Below are positions 37,021 to 45,944 of a stretch of DNA of 54,942 bases, piece after piece. The notes beneath the pieces are model-generated. The model had not been told where the DNA came from and did no database searches. It worked only from the letters and a program-made list of their open reading frames with translations. A program made the position numbers and the translations under genes. The number at the start of each line of letters is the position of its first letter. Position 1 is the stretch's first letter. Origin of the DNA: a virus. Location of the stretch: positions 1 to 54,942 of IMG/VR virus record IMGVR_UViG_3300036766_000429. One strand, 5' to 3'.

Positions 37021-37722
37021 ATGTCAGCGAGACTTTCAATAATAATTCCGGTATACAATTCGGCTCCATATACCAAGGCATGTTTAACTGATTTATCTTA
37101 TTTGCCACCGGGCGTAGAAATAGTAGTGGTAGATAATGGCAGCACAGATGAAACGCCTGATATAATTAAAGAACTAAACCTACCAAATATAAAATATGAG
37201 CGTCTAGAAAGAAATTTTGGCTTCGCCGGCGGTTGCAACTGGGGCTATTTAATAAGTTCTGGCAAATATGTAATGTTTCTAAATAACGATATTAGGGTTC
37301 GCGGTGATAAAACTAATTGGATTGATAAATGTTTAGAGAAGGCTGACACACATTTAGTTGGTCCGGCATTGGGTATTTTAGATTTGAATTTTAATTTTGC
37401 CAGTGAAGTAGAGGATTTCCCTAAATATAAGTGTCATACGTATATTAGTGGATGGTGTTTGACTAGTTCTAGGGAGATATTTGATAAGCTCATTATACCT
37501 CCATACACTGGGCCGTTCACTGAAGAGTTTGGAAAAGCTTACTTTGAGGATTCTGACCTTTCTTTAAGGGCAGCCGAATTAAACATACCATTAGAGATAG
37601 TAAAAATACCTGTTGTTCATTTTGGAAAGACTACTAGTAAAAAGCTAAACACATTATCATTGTATATGCCTGCCAAAAGGAAATTTATAGAAAAATGGAA
37701 AACCCGAGTACCCAAGAAATAA
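37021..37722 (+). CDS. Glycosyltransferase family 2
   Basis: A 233-aa GT-A enzyme: LSIIIPVYNSAPYTKAC at the start, VVVDNGSTDETPD, the NFGFAGGCNWGY donor-site motif, and MFLNNDIRVRG as metal-binding segment. The acceptor region has YFEDSDLSLRAAEL. The ATG at 37021 is chosen because the fold begins right after it; AGGGAG at 37002-37007 is somewhat far upstream, and a GTG at 36997 is the alternative. The 119-nt gap before it (36902-37020) has only a weak GACCTT/AAGGTC inverted repeat. It overlaps the next small gene by 28 nt. Confidence 0.85.
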   Translation: MSARLSIIIPVYNSAPYTKACLTDLSYLPPGVEIVVVDNGSTDETPDIIKELNLPNIKYERLERNFGFAGGCNWGYLISSGKYVMFLNNDIRVRGDKTNWIDKCLEKADTHLVGPALGILDLNFNFASEVEDFPKYKCHTYISGWCLTSSREIFDKLIIPPYTGPFTEEFGKAYFEDSDLSLRAAELNIPLEIVKIPVVHFGKTTSKKLNTLSLYMPAKRKFIEKWKTRVPKK

Positions 37723-37907
37723 TAGACGCATTAAATATATTAAGTTGCAGCACTATTCCGTATTTAATAATGTCTGCTATGTTTTGTATATCATATATTT
37801 TTAATTTTGACACTGCGACTACAATATCATCAATTTTGTTTAGTGGGATAATTTCGTCATGTATTGTCGGATATAAGGCCTTTAAAAACATAACAGAGCA
37901 TAGATGA
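37695..37907 (+). CDS. Small membrane protein with two predicted helices
   Basis: A 70-aa protein with two hydrophobic segments, about residues 19-36 (STIPYLIMSAMFCISYIF) and 42-62 (TTISSILFSGIISSCIVGYKAF), and a polar tail KNITEHR. It overlaps the GT2 gene before it by 28 nt and the GT2 gene after it by 4 nt (ATGA), so it fits into the operon rather than being a chance frame. Size and shape would suit a holin or a membrane helper for glycan transfer, but nothing identifies the function. Confidence 0.6.
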   Translation: MENPSTQEIIDALNILSCSTIPYLIMSAMFCISYIFNFDTATTISSILFSGIISSCIVGYKAFKNITEHR

Positions 37908-38731
37908 ACCTTAGTATATTAACGCTTTCGTGGAATGGGTTGGATAAATTAAAAACTCTTTACGGAGGAGTGTCTGACAATTGTTCTTATTTGCCTAAAA
38001 ACATACAGTATACCTGGCACATAAGAGATAACGGATCTTCTGATGATACGATTAAGGTGGTTAATGGTTGGGGGCGAAATTGGATTAAAACATATGATAT
38101 AGGACACAATCGACATTCATTTTCTGCCGGCATGAATTTTTTGTTTGATAAAGTGGCTCCAGCAGATGATGATTTAATATTGCTTCTTAATAATGATGTT
38201 GAGTTTGGCGATATGGAATCTTTATCTAAAATGATTCAGTTAATGAGCAAACCCAATGCGGCGGTTGTTGGGGCTAGGCTTTTATATGCTGGCACAAACA
38301 AAATTCAATTCGGAGGAACAATTTTTTCTTCTAAGTACGGCAATCTAGCTTGGCATTATAGGGCGGGAGAAGAATCAGATAAGGCGGCAGAAAAGAATAG
38401 ATATTTTCAAGCAGTAACGGCGGCGGTGTGTTTAGTTAAAGCATCAAGTTTTAAAAGGGTTGGCGGGTTTGATGAAGAATTCATGTGGTCATTTGAGGAC
38501 GTTGATTTGTGCTTAAAAATAGGGCAAACAGAGAAAATAGCATATTGCGGAGAGACAAAAATATACCACGAAGAATCAGCGTCTCTAAAAAAGAATCCTG
38601 TCAATAAAATGTTCATGCAGCACAATGTTAATCATTTTAAATCTAAGTGGTGGGAGAATGGCAAGCCAAAATACAAAATTGATCATGATTTATATTTAAA
38701 AGATTCTGGATATAATGAAATCAAAGTATAG
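37904..38731 (+). CDS. Glycosyltransferase family 2, rhamnosyltransferase-like
   Basis: A 275-aa GT-A enzyme with LSILTLSWNGLDKLKTL, RDNGSSDDTIKVV, GHNRHSFSAGMNFLF, LLLNNDVEFGD (metal site), AVVGARLLYAG, AAVCLVKASSFKRVGGFDEEFMWSFEDVDLCLKIG (the conserved acceptor loop with ED) and a terminal lid region. This pattern is typical of GT2 enzymes that add rhamnose or related sugars. It lies within a run of overlapping genes. The substrate is not readable from sequence. Confidence 0.87.
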   Translation: MNLSILTLSWNGLDKLKTLYGGVSDNCSYLPKNIQYTWHIRDNGSSDDTIKVVNGWGRNWIKTYDIGHNRHSFSAGMNFLFDKVAPADDDLILLLNNDVEFGDMESLSKMIQLMSKPNAAVVGARLLYAGTNKIQFGGTIFSSKYGNLAWHYRAGEESDKAAEKNRYFQAVTAAVCLVKASSFKRVGGFDEEFMWSFEDVDLCLKIGQTEKIAYCGETKIYHEESASLKKNPVNKMFMQHNVNHFKSKWWENGKPKYKIDHDLYLKDSGYNEIKV

Positions 38732-39692
38732 CACAAAATATTTTCCATTTTCTCCCGGAATACCTTGGAAGATAAAAAATAATAAATACGTTGTCCCAGA
38801 AATTACTACAGATACATGGAAAGATACGCTAAAAGATCGTGATATTGTTATTTTATCTCACGGAGGATTATTAGAATCATTTTTCTCTTTATATTTTGTT
38901 GCCGCGATAAATAAAATAGAGTCTAACAATATATATTGGGCTGGAAATAAAGAATTTGAGCCATTAATAAAAGCCAACGCCATATCCAAATATAAAGAAG
39001 TGCCAGATATAGCTCATAAATATCCGGTGCCTTTATTTTTAGGTAATGATAATTTGGCGTATTTTAATTGTCTGAATAATTATTTGATTATGCAAAGTTA
39101 TTATTTAAGAAATGATTATGAACGCACAGAGCCCGTTGTAAAGCAAATATTTGATAATTTGATGTTAGAATATAAATCTGAATACAAACCGAAATTTAAT
39201 TACTTTGATTATGTTGAATATAAAAAATGGGCGGATACAAATAAATTTTATGATAATCAGAAATTTATCTTTATAATATTAAACCACACAAAATATTCAA
39301 ATCATAATATAGATTGTTTAAATTGGGGATGGGATGATGTTCTTAATTTTGCGGCTATAATAAAACGTTTTGATATTAATATAGTTGTGTGCTCTGATAA
39401 TAATATTGTTTTGCCCTATAAAGCCGGTATATTTATTGCCCCGGTTAAATTACCTATAATATTTCCGTTATTAGAAAAATCTTGGATGATATTATCGCAG
39501 GATATTGACTATTTATTAGTTTCATTATGGGCATCTAAATCAAATGTAGTTTTTAATAATTTGCGCAAACTAAAAAAGAGCGCATTTAACGTATATAAAA
39601 ATGCCGAGGTTTTAGAGTCAGAGTGCCAAATAATCGGATCTAATGATTTAAACCCAATGGAAGTATATACAGCAATAGAAGGATTAGTTTAA
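38715..39692 (+). CDS. Hypothetical protein of the glycan cluster
   Basis: A 325-aa soluble protein overlapping the preceding GT2 gene by 17 nt and sharing TAATG with the next GT2. Near residue 45 it has RDIVILSHGGLLESFFSLYF, and in the second half FIFIILNHTKYSN and MILSQDIDYLLVSLWASKSN, suggesting two Rossmann-like halves as in GT-B enzymes. No clear family motif was recognised. Context suggests a glycosyltransferase-like role, stated as inference only. Confidence 0.6.
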   Translation: MKSKYSTKYFPFSPGIPWKIKNNKYVVPEITTDTWKDTLKDRDIVILSHGGLLESFFSLYFVAAINKIESNNIYWAGNKEFEPLIKANAISKYKEVPDIAHKYPVPLFLGNDNLAYFNCLNNYLIMQSYYLRNDYERTEPVVKQIFDNLMLEYKSEYKPKFNYFDYVEYKKWADTNKFYDNQKFIFIILNHTKYSNHNIDCLNWGWDDVLNFAAIIKRFDINIVVCSDNNIVLPYKAGIFIAPVKLPIIFPLLEKSWMILSQDIDYLLVSLWASKSNVVFNNLRKLKKSAFNVYKNAEVLESECQIIGSNDLNPMEVYTAIEGLV

Positions 39693-40435
39693 TGACTGCT
39701 AACATAATGTGTGTAACGTACAACAGATTACCATTGACCAAGCAAACATTTGATTCTTTGTGCGAAACAACAGATTATCCTTTTAATTTAATTGTTATAG
39801 ATAATGCTTCGTCCGATGGCACCAAGGAATATTTAGAAAGTTTAAAACTAGAGTGTAAATATTTAAAACAAACTGTAATAAGGTATAATTCTGAAAATAA
39901 AGGTATTGCTGTTGGTAGAAATCAAGGGCTGGTGGAGGCTAACAAACTAGATGGAGAATGGTTAGTCACTTTAGACAACGACGTTATTTTGCCGAATGGA
40001 TGGTTGAGTGAATGCATTGATGTCCTAGAAAATAATCCTACATATGCTGCGTGTGGAGTAAATTTTGAAGATACTAAATATCCATTGGTAACAAAAAACG
40101 GAGTAGAGTTCCAGAATAAATCTCAGGGTAATTTGGGAACCGCCTGCATGTGCTTCAATAAAAAAATACATAAACTGATCGGTTTTTTTAATACGTCTTA
40201 TGGCCATTATGGGCTTGAAGATGCGGACTATGGTCTTAGGCTTAGAGCAATAAAGCTTCAATTATGTTATTTAAAAGAAAACGGTAATCACATTGGCTCT
40301 GGAGAAAATGACAAAGGAGAATACAGGAAGTGGAAAACGGAAACCCATGATAAATTTCTAAAAGACTTTAACGCTAATTGTGCTGCTTATTACAACAGAA
40401 CAAAACCAATATACATTCCATTCAAAGAGGAATAA
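39692..40435 (+). CDS. Glycosyltransferase family 2
   Basis: A 247-aa GT-A enzyme: NIMCVTYNRLPLTKQTF, LIVIDNASSDGTKEYL, the ENKGIAVGRNQGL donor-site motif, WLVTLDNDVILPNGW as metal site, and an HYGLEDADYGLRLRAI acceptor loop. It starts on the stop of the previous gene (TAATG), and the next gene follows without a gap. Transfers a sugar from a nucleotide donor; the specific sugar is unknown. Confidence 0.88.
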   Translation: MTANIMCVTYNRLPLTKQTFDSLCETTDYPFNLIVIDNASSDGTKEYLESLKLECKYLKQTVIRYNSENKGIAVGRNQGLVEANKLDGEWLVTLDNDVILPNGWLSECIDVLENNPTYAACGVNFEDTKYPLVTKNGVEFQNKSQGNLGTACMCFNKKIHKLIGFFNTSYGHYGLEDADYGLRLRAIKLQLCYLKENGNHIGSGENDKGEYRKWKTETHDKFLKDFNANCAAYYNRTKPIYIPFKEE

Positions 40436-43135
40436 TTGGATCTTGTCAGAAATATATCCATATCAGAGCTTAAAAGTTATGTTACAGCCTCTCGTGCGTG
40501 TAAATTTGGGCAAACATATGAACTAGACGCTAAATTTGGAGCTTTAGAATTAGATTTTAGCGTTTTTAATACAGCTGATATATGTAATGTATATGTTCGG
40601 CGCAAATCTGGAAACGGCCAGTCTATTATAAATGATAAAGAAACGAGCATATTAAGTAAATCCCGCCAAAATTTACAAATACAACTAGATAGTAGCAAAA
40701 AATTAATAATCAAAAGGACTCAAAATAGTTTAGGAATAATAGAAATTTTAAGCATAGACTTGTATACATCTGGAACTAATGGAGAATCGAAAGTGTCAGA
40801 ATGGAAAAATACATTAAACAGATGCAAATCATATAAATGTATTCGTATTGTTGACGGTCGTCTATATGCTTCAGAGGGTGCTCTTGTTGAGGCGGATAAC
40901 ATTGCACAGGTATCAACTAATCCTCCAAATATGTTTAAACTAAGTGATGGAAATGTTAAATTTCTTGGCACTTGCGAAATAACAGAATTACAAATAAATA
41001 GCGAAAGGCAAAATGTTCCAGTTTTATATCAGCTATCGGAGATGCCCCCAGCGCCTATTACATTACAACCCATAGCGTACAAAGTAATTACATCAATGAC
41101 AAACGAACAAAGCTCAGATTCATTGCCAATATATAATGTGTTGTATGAAGCCGCCCCTAGCCATTTGTTTCGGCTTAACGCAATTAAAGATTCTAAATTT
41201 AACGGCAAAAGTATTATATTGGGAGTTAACGGCAAAATAACCATACCAATACAAGAGATACACCCAAACTCTAATTATATAGTGATAATTGAGGCAAGTA
41301 AAACAATAGGAAATGGAAAATTAACTGCGTACATTCAGTCAGCGCAGGGTGTAGAGCCGGCTTTCGCTTTTTGTTCAGAGGTTCATAGGGCAATTAACTT
41401 AAGGGTTAGTAGCTCAAACATTCCAGAAGACGGTATGTTTAAACTGGTAATAGCCCGACCTGATTCATCTACTGGCGAAGTTGCAATTTCCAAAGTCATA
41501 TTAATAGCAGATCAAAATTACAAACTACCTATAAAATACAGACCGCCGCCGTATCAAAGCCCAGTATATGACGATAATTCAATTAAAAGCACAATAATAT
41601 CAAACAAACTAGCTCCTGTAAAATTAAGGAATGAAATAGATTTGCGACCAGGGAAAGATAGAAAGTTCGTGATTATTATTCCTAGCTATAATAATGAGGG
41701 GTATGTTGTTAAAAATTTAGAGTCAGCACTAAGCCAAAGCTACAAAAACTACAGAGTAATATATATAGATGACTGTTCTTCCGACAGCACATTCGAGACT
41801 GCTAAAGCAACAATTGATCGTACTGGAGGTAATATAAGAACAAATCTAGTAAAAAACCTAACTAGAGTTGGTGCATTAGAAAATTTATATAACGCAATTC
41901 ACAGTTGTGCGGACGATGAGATTGTTTTGACTTTAGACGGAGATGACTGGTTAGCACATAATCACGTTCTTAATTACCTTAACCAGGCGTATAATAGCGG
42001 CGACGTATGGATGACATATGGGCAGTACGAAAACAGTAACGATAGGACGATAGGAACTTGCCAACAAATACCAAATAATATTATTGATAAAAATGGATTT
42101 AGGGGTTATGCATGGTGTTCTTCTCATTTAAGAACATTTTATGCTTGGTTATTTAAAAAAATCAATAGAGATGATTTGATGGCCGATGGAAGGTTCTATA
42201 GTATGACTTGGGATTTTGCTATGATGTTCCCTATGCTTGAAATGGCGGGTCAACACTCAAGATTTATGAACGACATATTATATATTTATAATTTAGACAA
42301 TCCATTAAACGATCACAAAGTTGATAGAAGATTACAGGCGCAACTTGACAAATCAATAAGAAACAAACAAAAATATAATACGATAAATATTTCTAGCGAT
42401 AAAAATCCAAACAAAACAAAAATTGGTTTATTGTTAATATCTACCGGAAAATATCACTCATTTATAGACCCACTAATATCATCAGCAGATAGATACTTTT
42501 TTAATACTGATGATTTTGAGGTATCTTACTTTTTATTTTCTGACAAGGAACATGATTTGGGCACTCATCGAAATGTAACGCAAATCCATATTGATCATGT
42601 TCCGTTTCCATACGCAACCATGGATAGATTTAAACATTTTACTAATAATAGTGATAAATTTGATGGTATGGATTATCTTTATTATGTAGATATAGATTGT
42701 TTGTTTATGAACGCCGTTTCTTCTGAGGCGCTAGGAGATCTTGTGGGGGTAAGGCATTGTGGATACTATAGTGGAGGCGGAACTTTTGAAAACAATACCA
42801 AATCAGTATTTTGCAGACCTCTAAATAATTACAAACATTACTATGGCGGCGGTTATCAAGGAGGAAAAAAAGAAAACTACTTACAGCTAGCAAAATGGTG
42901 TTATGAGAAGATAGAAGAAGATTTAAAAAATAACATTATACCAATTTATCATGACGAAACAGCTTTAAACACATATTTTTCCGAAACCCCGCCAACAATA
43001 GAATTATCGCCTCAGTACCATTACCCTCAGAACGCGGAGCACTTTATAAAAGAGCAGCCTAAGATGCGTTATTTAGCTGATATGCTGCCTATAATTTTAT
43101 TGTTAGAAAAAGACCACAAAGAGATAAGATCATGA
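40436..43135 (+). CDS. Fusion of unknown domain, GT2 and GT6 (blood-group transferase family) glycosyltransferase
   Basis: An 899-aa multidomain protein. TTG at 40436 is the start, with AGAGGA at 40426-40431 at proper spacing and no early ATG. Residues 1-400 are beta-rich and unrecognised. Residues about 405-650 are GT2 (FVIIIPSYNNEGYVVKN, DDCSSDSTF, VLTLDGDDW near 500). Residues about 658-880 fit GT6, the family of the human ABO enzymes: KIGLLLISTGKY, the metal motif D752-I753-D754 in YYVDIDCLF, GVRHCGYYS, HYYGGGYQGGKKE, H839-D840-E841 in YHDETALNTYF, and ELSPQYHYP. GT6 enzymes add Gal or GalNAc in alpha-1,3 linkage. The DXD motif is kept, unlike the NXN of many bacterial members. The stop overlaps the next ATG (ATGA). 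Confidence 0.85.
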   Translation: MDLVRNISISELKSYVTASRACKFGQTYELDAKFGALELDFSVFNTADICNVYVRRKSGNGQSIINDKETSILSKSRQNLQIQLDSSKKLIIKRTQNSLGIIEILSIDLYTSGTNGESKVSEWKNTLNRCKSYKCIRIVDGRLYASEGALVEADNIAQVSTNPPNMFKLSDGNVKFLGTCEITELQINSERQNVPVLYQLSEMPPAPITLQPIAYKVITSMTNEQSSDSLPIYNVLYEAAPSHLFRLNAIKDSKFNGKSIILGVNGKITIPIQEIHPNSNYIVIIEASKTIGNGKLTAYIQSAQGVEPAFAFCSEVHRAINLRVSSSNIPEDGMFKLVIARPDSSTGEVAISKVILIADQNYKLPIKYRPPPYQSPVYDDNSIKSTIISNKLAPVKLRNEIDLRPGKDRKFVIIIPSYNNEGYVVKNLESALSQSYKNYRVIYIDDCSSDSTFETAKATIDRTGGNIRTNLVKNLTRVGALENLYNAIHSCADDEIVLTLDGDDWLAHNHVLNYLNQAYNSGDVWMTYGQYENSNDRTIGTCQQIPNNIIDKNGFRGYAWCSSHLRTFYAWLFKKINRDDLMADGRFYSMTWDFAMMFPMLEMAGQHSRFMNDILYIYNLDNPLNDHKVDRRLQAQLDKSIRNKQKYNTINISSDKNPNKTKIGLLLISTGKYHSFIDPLISSADRYFFNTDDFEVSYFLFSDKEHDLGTHRNVTQIHIDHVPFPYATMDRFKHFTNNSDKFDGMDYLYYVDIDCLFMNAVSSEALGDLVGVRHCGYYSGGGTFENNTKSVFCRPLNNYKHYYGGGYQGGKKENYLQLAKWCYEKIEEDLKNNIIPIYHDETALNTYFSETPPTIELSPQYHYPQNAEHFIKEQPKMRYLADMLPIILLLEKDHKEIRS

Positions 43136-43923
43136 TAAAATTAATAAAATGTATAGGAAAATGTGGTTTAGAAAAAGAGGCCAGCAAAGACAATTTTTAT
43201 TGGCGCAAAGATTCTAATAAATGGCGCGCGGAATGTATTATTTGTGTATGTAAAAGAAGAGGCGATAATCATCAAAAAAACAAAGAAATAGAAAATAAAA
43301 AAGCAAAACAAAGATACGAAAACAATAAAGAAAAAATTGCAATTTATAATAAAAAATACAGAGAGGATAATTCAAAAGAAATATCAAAAAACAAACAAAA
43401 ATATTATTTAGAAAACAAAGTTACTGTATTAAATAATGTAAAAATATACAGACCTAAAAATATAGACAAAATAAATGAATACAAAAGAGAGTATCATAAA
43501 ATAAAATACAAAGAAAATTTGATTTATAAACTAAGACATGATGTATCTTCTAAAATTAGTAAGGGCCTAAAAAAGAATTTAGGATCTAAGTTTGACGAAT
43601 CAATAACGATATATTTATGTTACACAACTGGGGTTTTAATATCTTATATAACGTCATTATTTGAGCCGTGGATGACCTGGGAAAACAGAGGAAAATATAA
43701 TAAAAAAACTTGGAATGATAATGATCCTTCTACTTGGACTTGGCAATTAGATCATATTATTCCGCAGTCAGATCTGCCATATGCCGAAATGTCGCATAAC
43801 GCGGATAGTAATTTTCAAAAATGTTGGGCCTTGTCTAACTTAAGGCCATTAAGTTCTAAGCAAAATGTTATTGATGGAGTCAGAAGAACTCGCCATAAGA
43901 AAACAAATGCCAGTAACCTATAA
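43132..43923 (+). CDS. Zinc-finger/HNH homing endonuclease between two glycosyltransferase genes
   Basis: A 263-aa homing endonuclease. The finger has C7/C11 and C35/C38, followed by a Lys/Asn/Glu-rich linker with degenerate YRENNKEKI-like repeats (about 50-125). The catalytic part has FEPWMTWENRG, STWTWQLDHIIPQSDLPY (the DH pair near residue 207), NFQKCWALSNLRPLSSKQN and DGVRRTRHKK, with an extra tail TNASNL read from the start of the fucosyltransferase gene. Start and stop overlap its neighbours by 4 and 17 nt, so it sits between them without interrupting either. Confidence 0.9.
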   Translation: MIKLIKCIGKCGLEKEASKDNFYWRKDSNKWRAECIICVCKRRGDNHQKNKEIENKKAKQRYENNKEKIAIYNKKYREDNSKEISKNKQKYYLENKVTVLNNVKIYRPKNIDKINEYKREYHKIKYKENLIYKLRHDVSSKISKGLKKNLGSKFDESITIYLCYTTGVLISYITSLFEPWMTWENRGKYNKKTWNDNDPSTWTWQLDHIIPQSDLPYAEMSHNADSNFQKCWALSNLRPLSSKQNVIDGVRRTRHKKTNASNL

Positions 43924-44632
43924 AGATCTTGGTAAAAATGGCCGCTTGGGCAACGCTATTTTCGAAATGTGCGCAGCTATTGGCCTGGCAGTAAAGCACA
44001 GTGATAGCTACATCTTTCCTTATTGGCAATATTCTGAAAGTTTTAACTTTCCATCAGGGAGCTTTATCGCAGAGAACAACATTAAATATGATAATACATA
44101 TGTGGAAAAATCATTTACGTACAACGAAATACCATATAGCCAAAACTTGAACCTGGAGGGATATTATCAAAGTTACAAATATTTCGAGCATTGTAAGCAT
44201 TATATTTCAGATGTGTTTACGATGAAAAATATGTCGCCAATAAATAATACGGCAATTCATGTGAGGCGTGGAGATTATATTAATTTAGGTAATTCGTACT
44301 ATATAGATTTGGCTGCCACAAATTATTACGAGCAAGCAATGGAAATTATTGGGCCGGGTAATTATTTGATATTTTCTGACGATCCTGCTTGGTGCAGAAA
44401 CAGATTTAAAGGGATAGATGTTGTCGAGTCAGGCGGAGATGTTATACAAGACTTTAATATGTTGCTAAGGTGTGAAAACCAAATCATAGCAAATAGCAGT
44501 TTTTCTTGGTGGGCGGCATATTTAAACAGAAACCCAAACAAAAAAGTAATAGCTCCTAAAAATTGGTTTGGGCATAAATTATCTTATAACGATACTAGGG
44601 ATCTTATACCAACAGATTGGATGCTTATATGA
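43907..44632 (+). CDS. Glycosyltransferase family 11, alpha-1,2-fucosyltransferase-like
   Basis: A 241-aa protein. The ATG at 43907 is chosen because the GT11 fold starts at once (NGRLGNAIFEMCAAIGLA). The key family motif HVRRGDY is at residues 118-124 (GDP-fucose binding, with the two Arg). Further conserved parts are NYYEQAMEII, YLIFSDDPAWCR, DFNMLLRCENQIIANSSFSWWAAYLN and VIAPKNWFG. GT11 enzymes transfer fucose from GDP-fucose to galactose in alpha-1,2 linkage. Length is slightly below the usual 270-300 because the middle is compact. The product would be an H-type structure, the natural acceptor of GT6 enzymes such as the one encoded just upstream. Linkage is inferred from the family. Confidence 0.9.
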   Translation: MPVTYKDLGKNGRLGNAIFEMCAAIGLAVKHSDSYIFPYWQYSESFNFPSGSFIAENNIKYDNTYVEKSFTYNEIPYSQNLNLEGYYQSYKYFEHCKHYISDVFTMKNMSPINNTAIHVRRGDYINLGNSYYIDLAATNYYEQAMEIIGPGNYLIFSDDPAWCRNRFKGIDVVESGGDVIQDFNMLLRCENQIIANSSFSWWAAYLNRNPNKKVIAPKNWFGHKLSYNDTRDLIPTDWMLI

Positions 44633-45291
44633 TTTATCCAGATCCTTCCAAAAATATAGGCACTGAGTTCGAAGTTGATAAATCAATTATTTCTAACTTT
44701 GTTATTGAAAAGTTGCCCTTAACTAGAACCTACCCACTAGATGAGCTTATGTTGATGACGGCGGTAGTTTGTAGATTTAAACCGCAATTAATATTAGAAT
44801 GGGGCACTAATATTGGAATTTCTGCTAAAATTTTTTACGAAATTGTAGAGGGATTTGGTTTAGATTCAGAAATTCATTCTATTGATTTGCCGGATGATGT
44901 AGTTCACTCAGAGCACGATCCTAATGTTGTCGGATCTTTTATAAAAGGCATCGACAAAATTCATCTACACAAAGGAGATGGATTAACGTGTTCGCTAGAA
45001 ATTATTAAAAACAATAATATAAACAGAAATATTTTGTTTTTTGTCGATAGAAATCATCATTATGACGCTGTAAAACATGAGATTACTACAATTTTATCAA
45101 ATGTTAAAACTGCGGTGATATTAGCTCATGATACGTTTTATCAATCTGAGAACTCTGGGTATTATGTTGGGCCATTTAACGCAGTAAAAGATACGTTAAA
45201 AAATTACAATGATTATAAATTGGTTACTATGAATATTGGCGGGCCGGGAATGTCGTTAATATACAATTTAAACAATTTGAGGACAAGATGA
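44629..45291 (+). CDS. SAM-dependent methyltransferase-like/cephalosporin hydroxylase-like protein
   Basis: A 220-aa protein with a class I methyltransferase-like Rossmann fold: LILEWGTNIGISAKIF (residues 54-69) as nucleotide-binding loop, then IHSIDLPDD and IHLHKGDG as later strands, and ILFFVDRNHHYDAV followed by AVILAHDTF. This order resembles the CmcI/cephalosporin hydroxylase group often found in glycan loci. The start is the ATG at 44629 on the stop of the fucosyltransferase (ATGA). A sugar O-methyl transfer is a reasonable guess. Confidence 0.65.
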   Translation: MIYPDPSKNIGTEFEVDKSIISNFVIEKLPLTRTYPLDELMLMTAVVCRFKPQLILEWGTNIGISAKIFYEIVEGFGLDSEIHSIDLPDDVVHSEHDPNVVGSFIKGIDKIHLHKGDGLTCSLEIIKNNNINRNILFFVDRNHHYDAVKHEITTILSNVKTAVILAHDTFYQSENSGYYVGPFNAVKDTLKNYNDYKLVTMNIGGPGMSLIYNLNNLRTR

Positions 45292-45944
45292 CAGATTGGT
45301 GGAATAAAAACGTAGAAAACAACCTAGAAACATTCTTTAGCTGGGTTAAAGACTTTAATAATTTAAACAAAGTTTATTGTAGAAATCACGTTAAAAATAA
45401 TAACTATAAAAGCATCTTAGATTGCGGATGTGGCTTCGCTACAGAATATTATGGGTATAAATACGATGATTATGCTATAAAATATACCGGAGTTGATAGT
45501 TGTAAATATTTTATTAATTTTAATACTACACAAGGCATTAGCATGATTGATGCCGACCTTGACGGTGAACTTCCAATTGAAAGCAATTCATATGATTGCG
45601 TATTTAGCAGAGAGGTAATAGAGCACCTTCCGTATTATGAAAAAGCAATAAGCGAATTTATTAGAATTGGGACAAAAGAGATTATTATAGTTTGGTTTTT
45701 GAAGCCTGGTTCACTTCCATTATGCGGAGATGAATTACCAGAGTCATTAAAAAATAAACCATGGATAAGTGCCGGAGAAGATCAAATTAATTATTGGGAA
45801 GAGGAAGATTTGTTCCATAATGTATACGCTATTAATAAATTTGAAAGTTTTGTTTTATCAAACCCAAAGGTAAAAAAAATAACTTGGAATGATTTTAGTG
45901 AAAAAGAAAGCGTTTTACATATAGCCTTGAAGGATATTTTATAA
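45288..45944 (+). CDS. Class I SAM-dependent methyltransferase
   Basis: A 218-aa protein with motif I SILDCGCGFATEYYG (residues 42-56), acidic motif II TGVDSCKYF, YDCVFSREVIEHLPYYEKAISEF as motif IV and helix, and EIIIVWFLKPG as the following strand. This is the Methyltransf_11/25 type. It overlaps both neighbours by one or a few bases, so it is part of the operon. The substrate is probably a sugar or a small acid in the same pathway (inference). Confidence 0.82.
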   Translation: MTDWWNKNVENNLETFFSWVKDFNNLNKVYCRNHVKNNNYKSILDCGCGFATEYYGYKYDDYAIKYTGVDSCKYFINFNTTQGISMIDADLDGELPIESNSYDCVFSREVIEHLPYYEKAISEFIRIGTKEIIIVWFLKPGSLPLCGDELPESLKNKPWISAGEDQINYWEEEDLFHNVYAINKFESFVLSNPKVKKITWNDFSEKESVLHIALKDIL

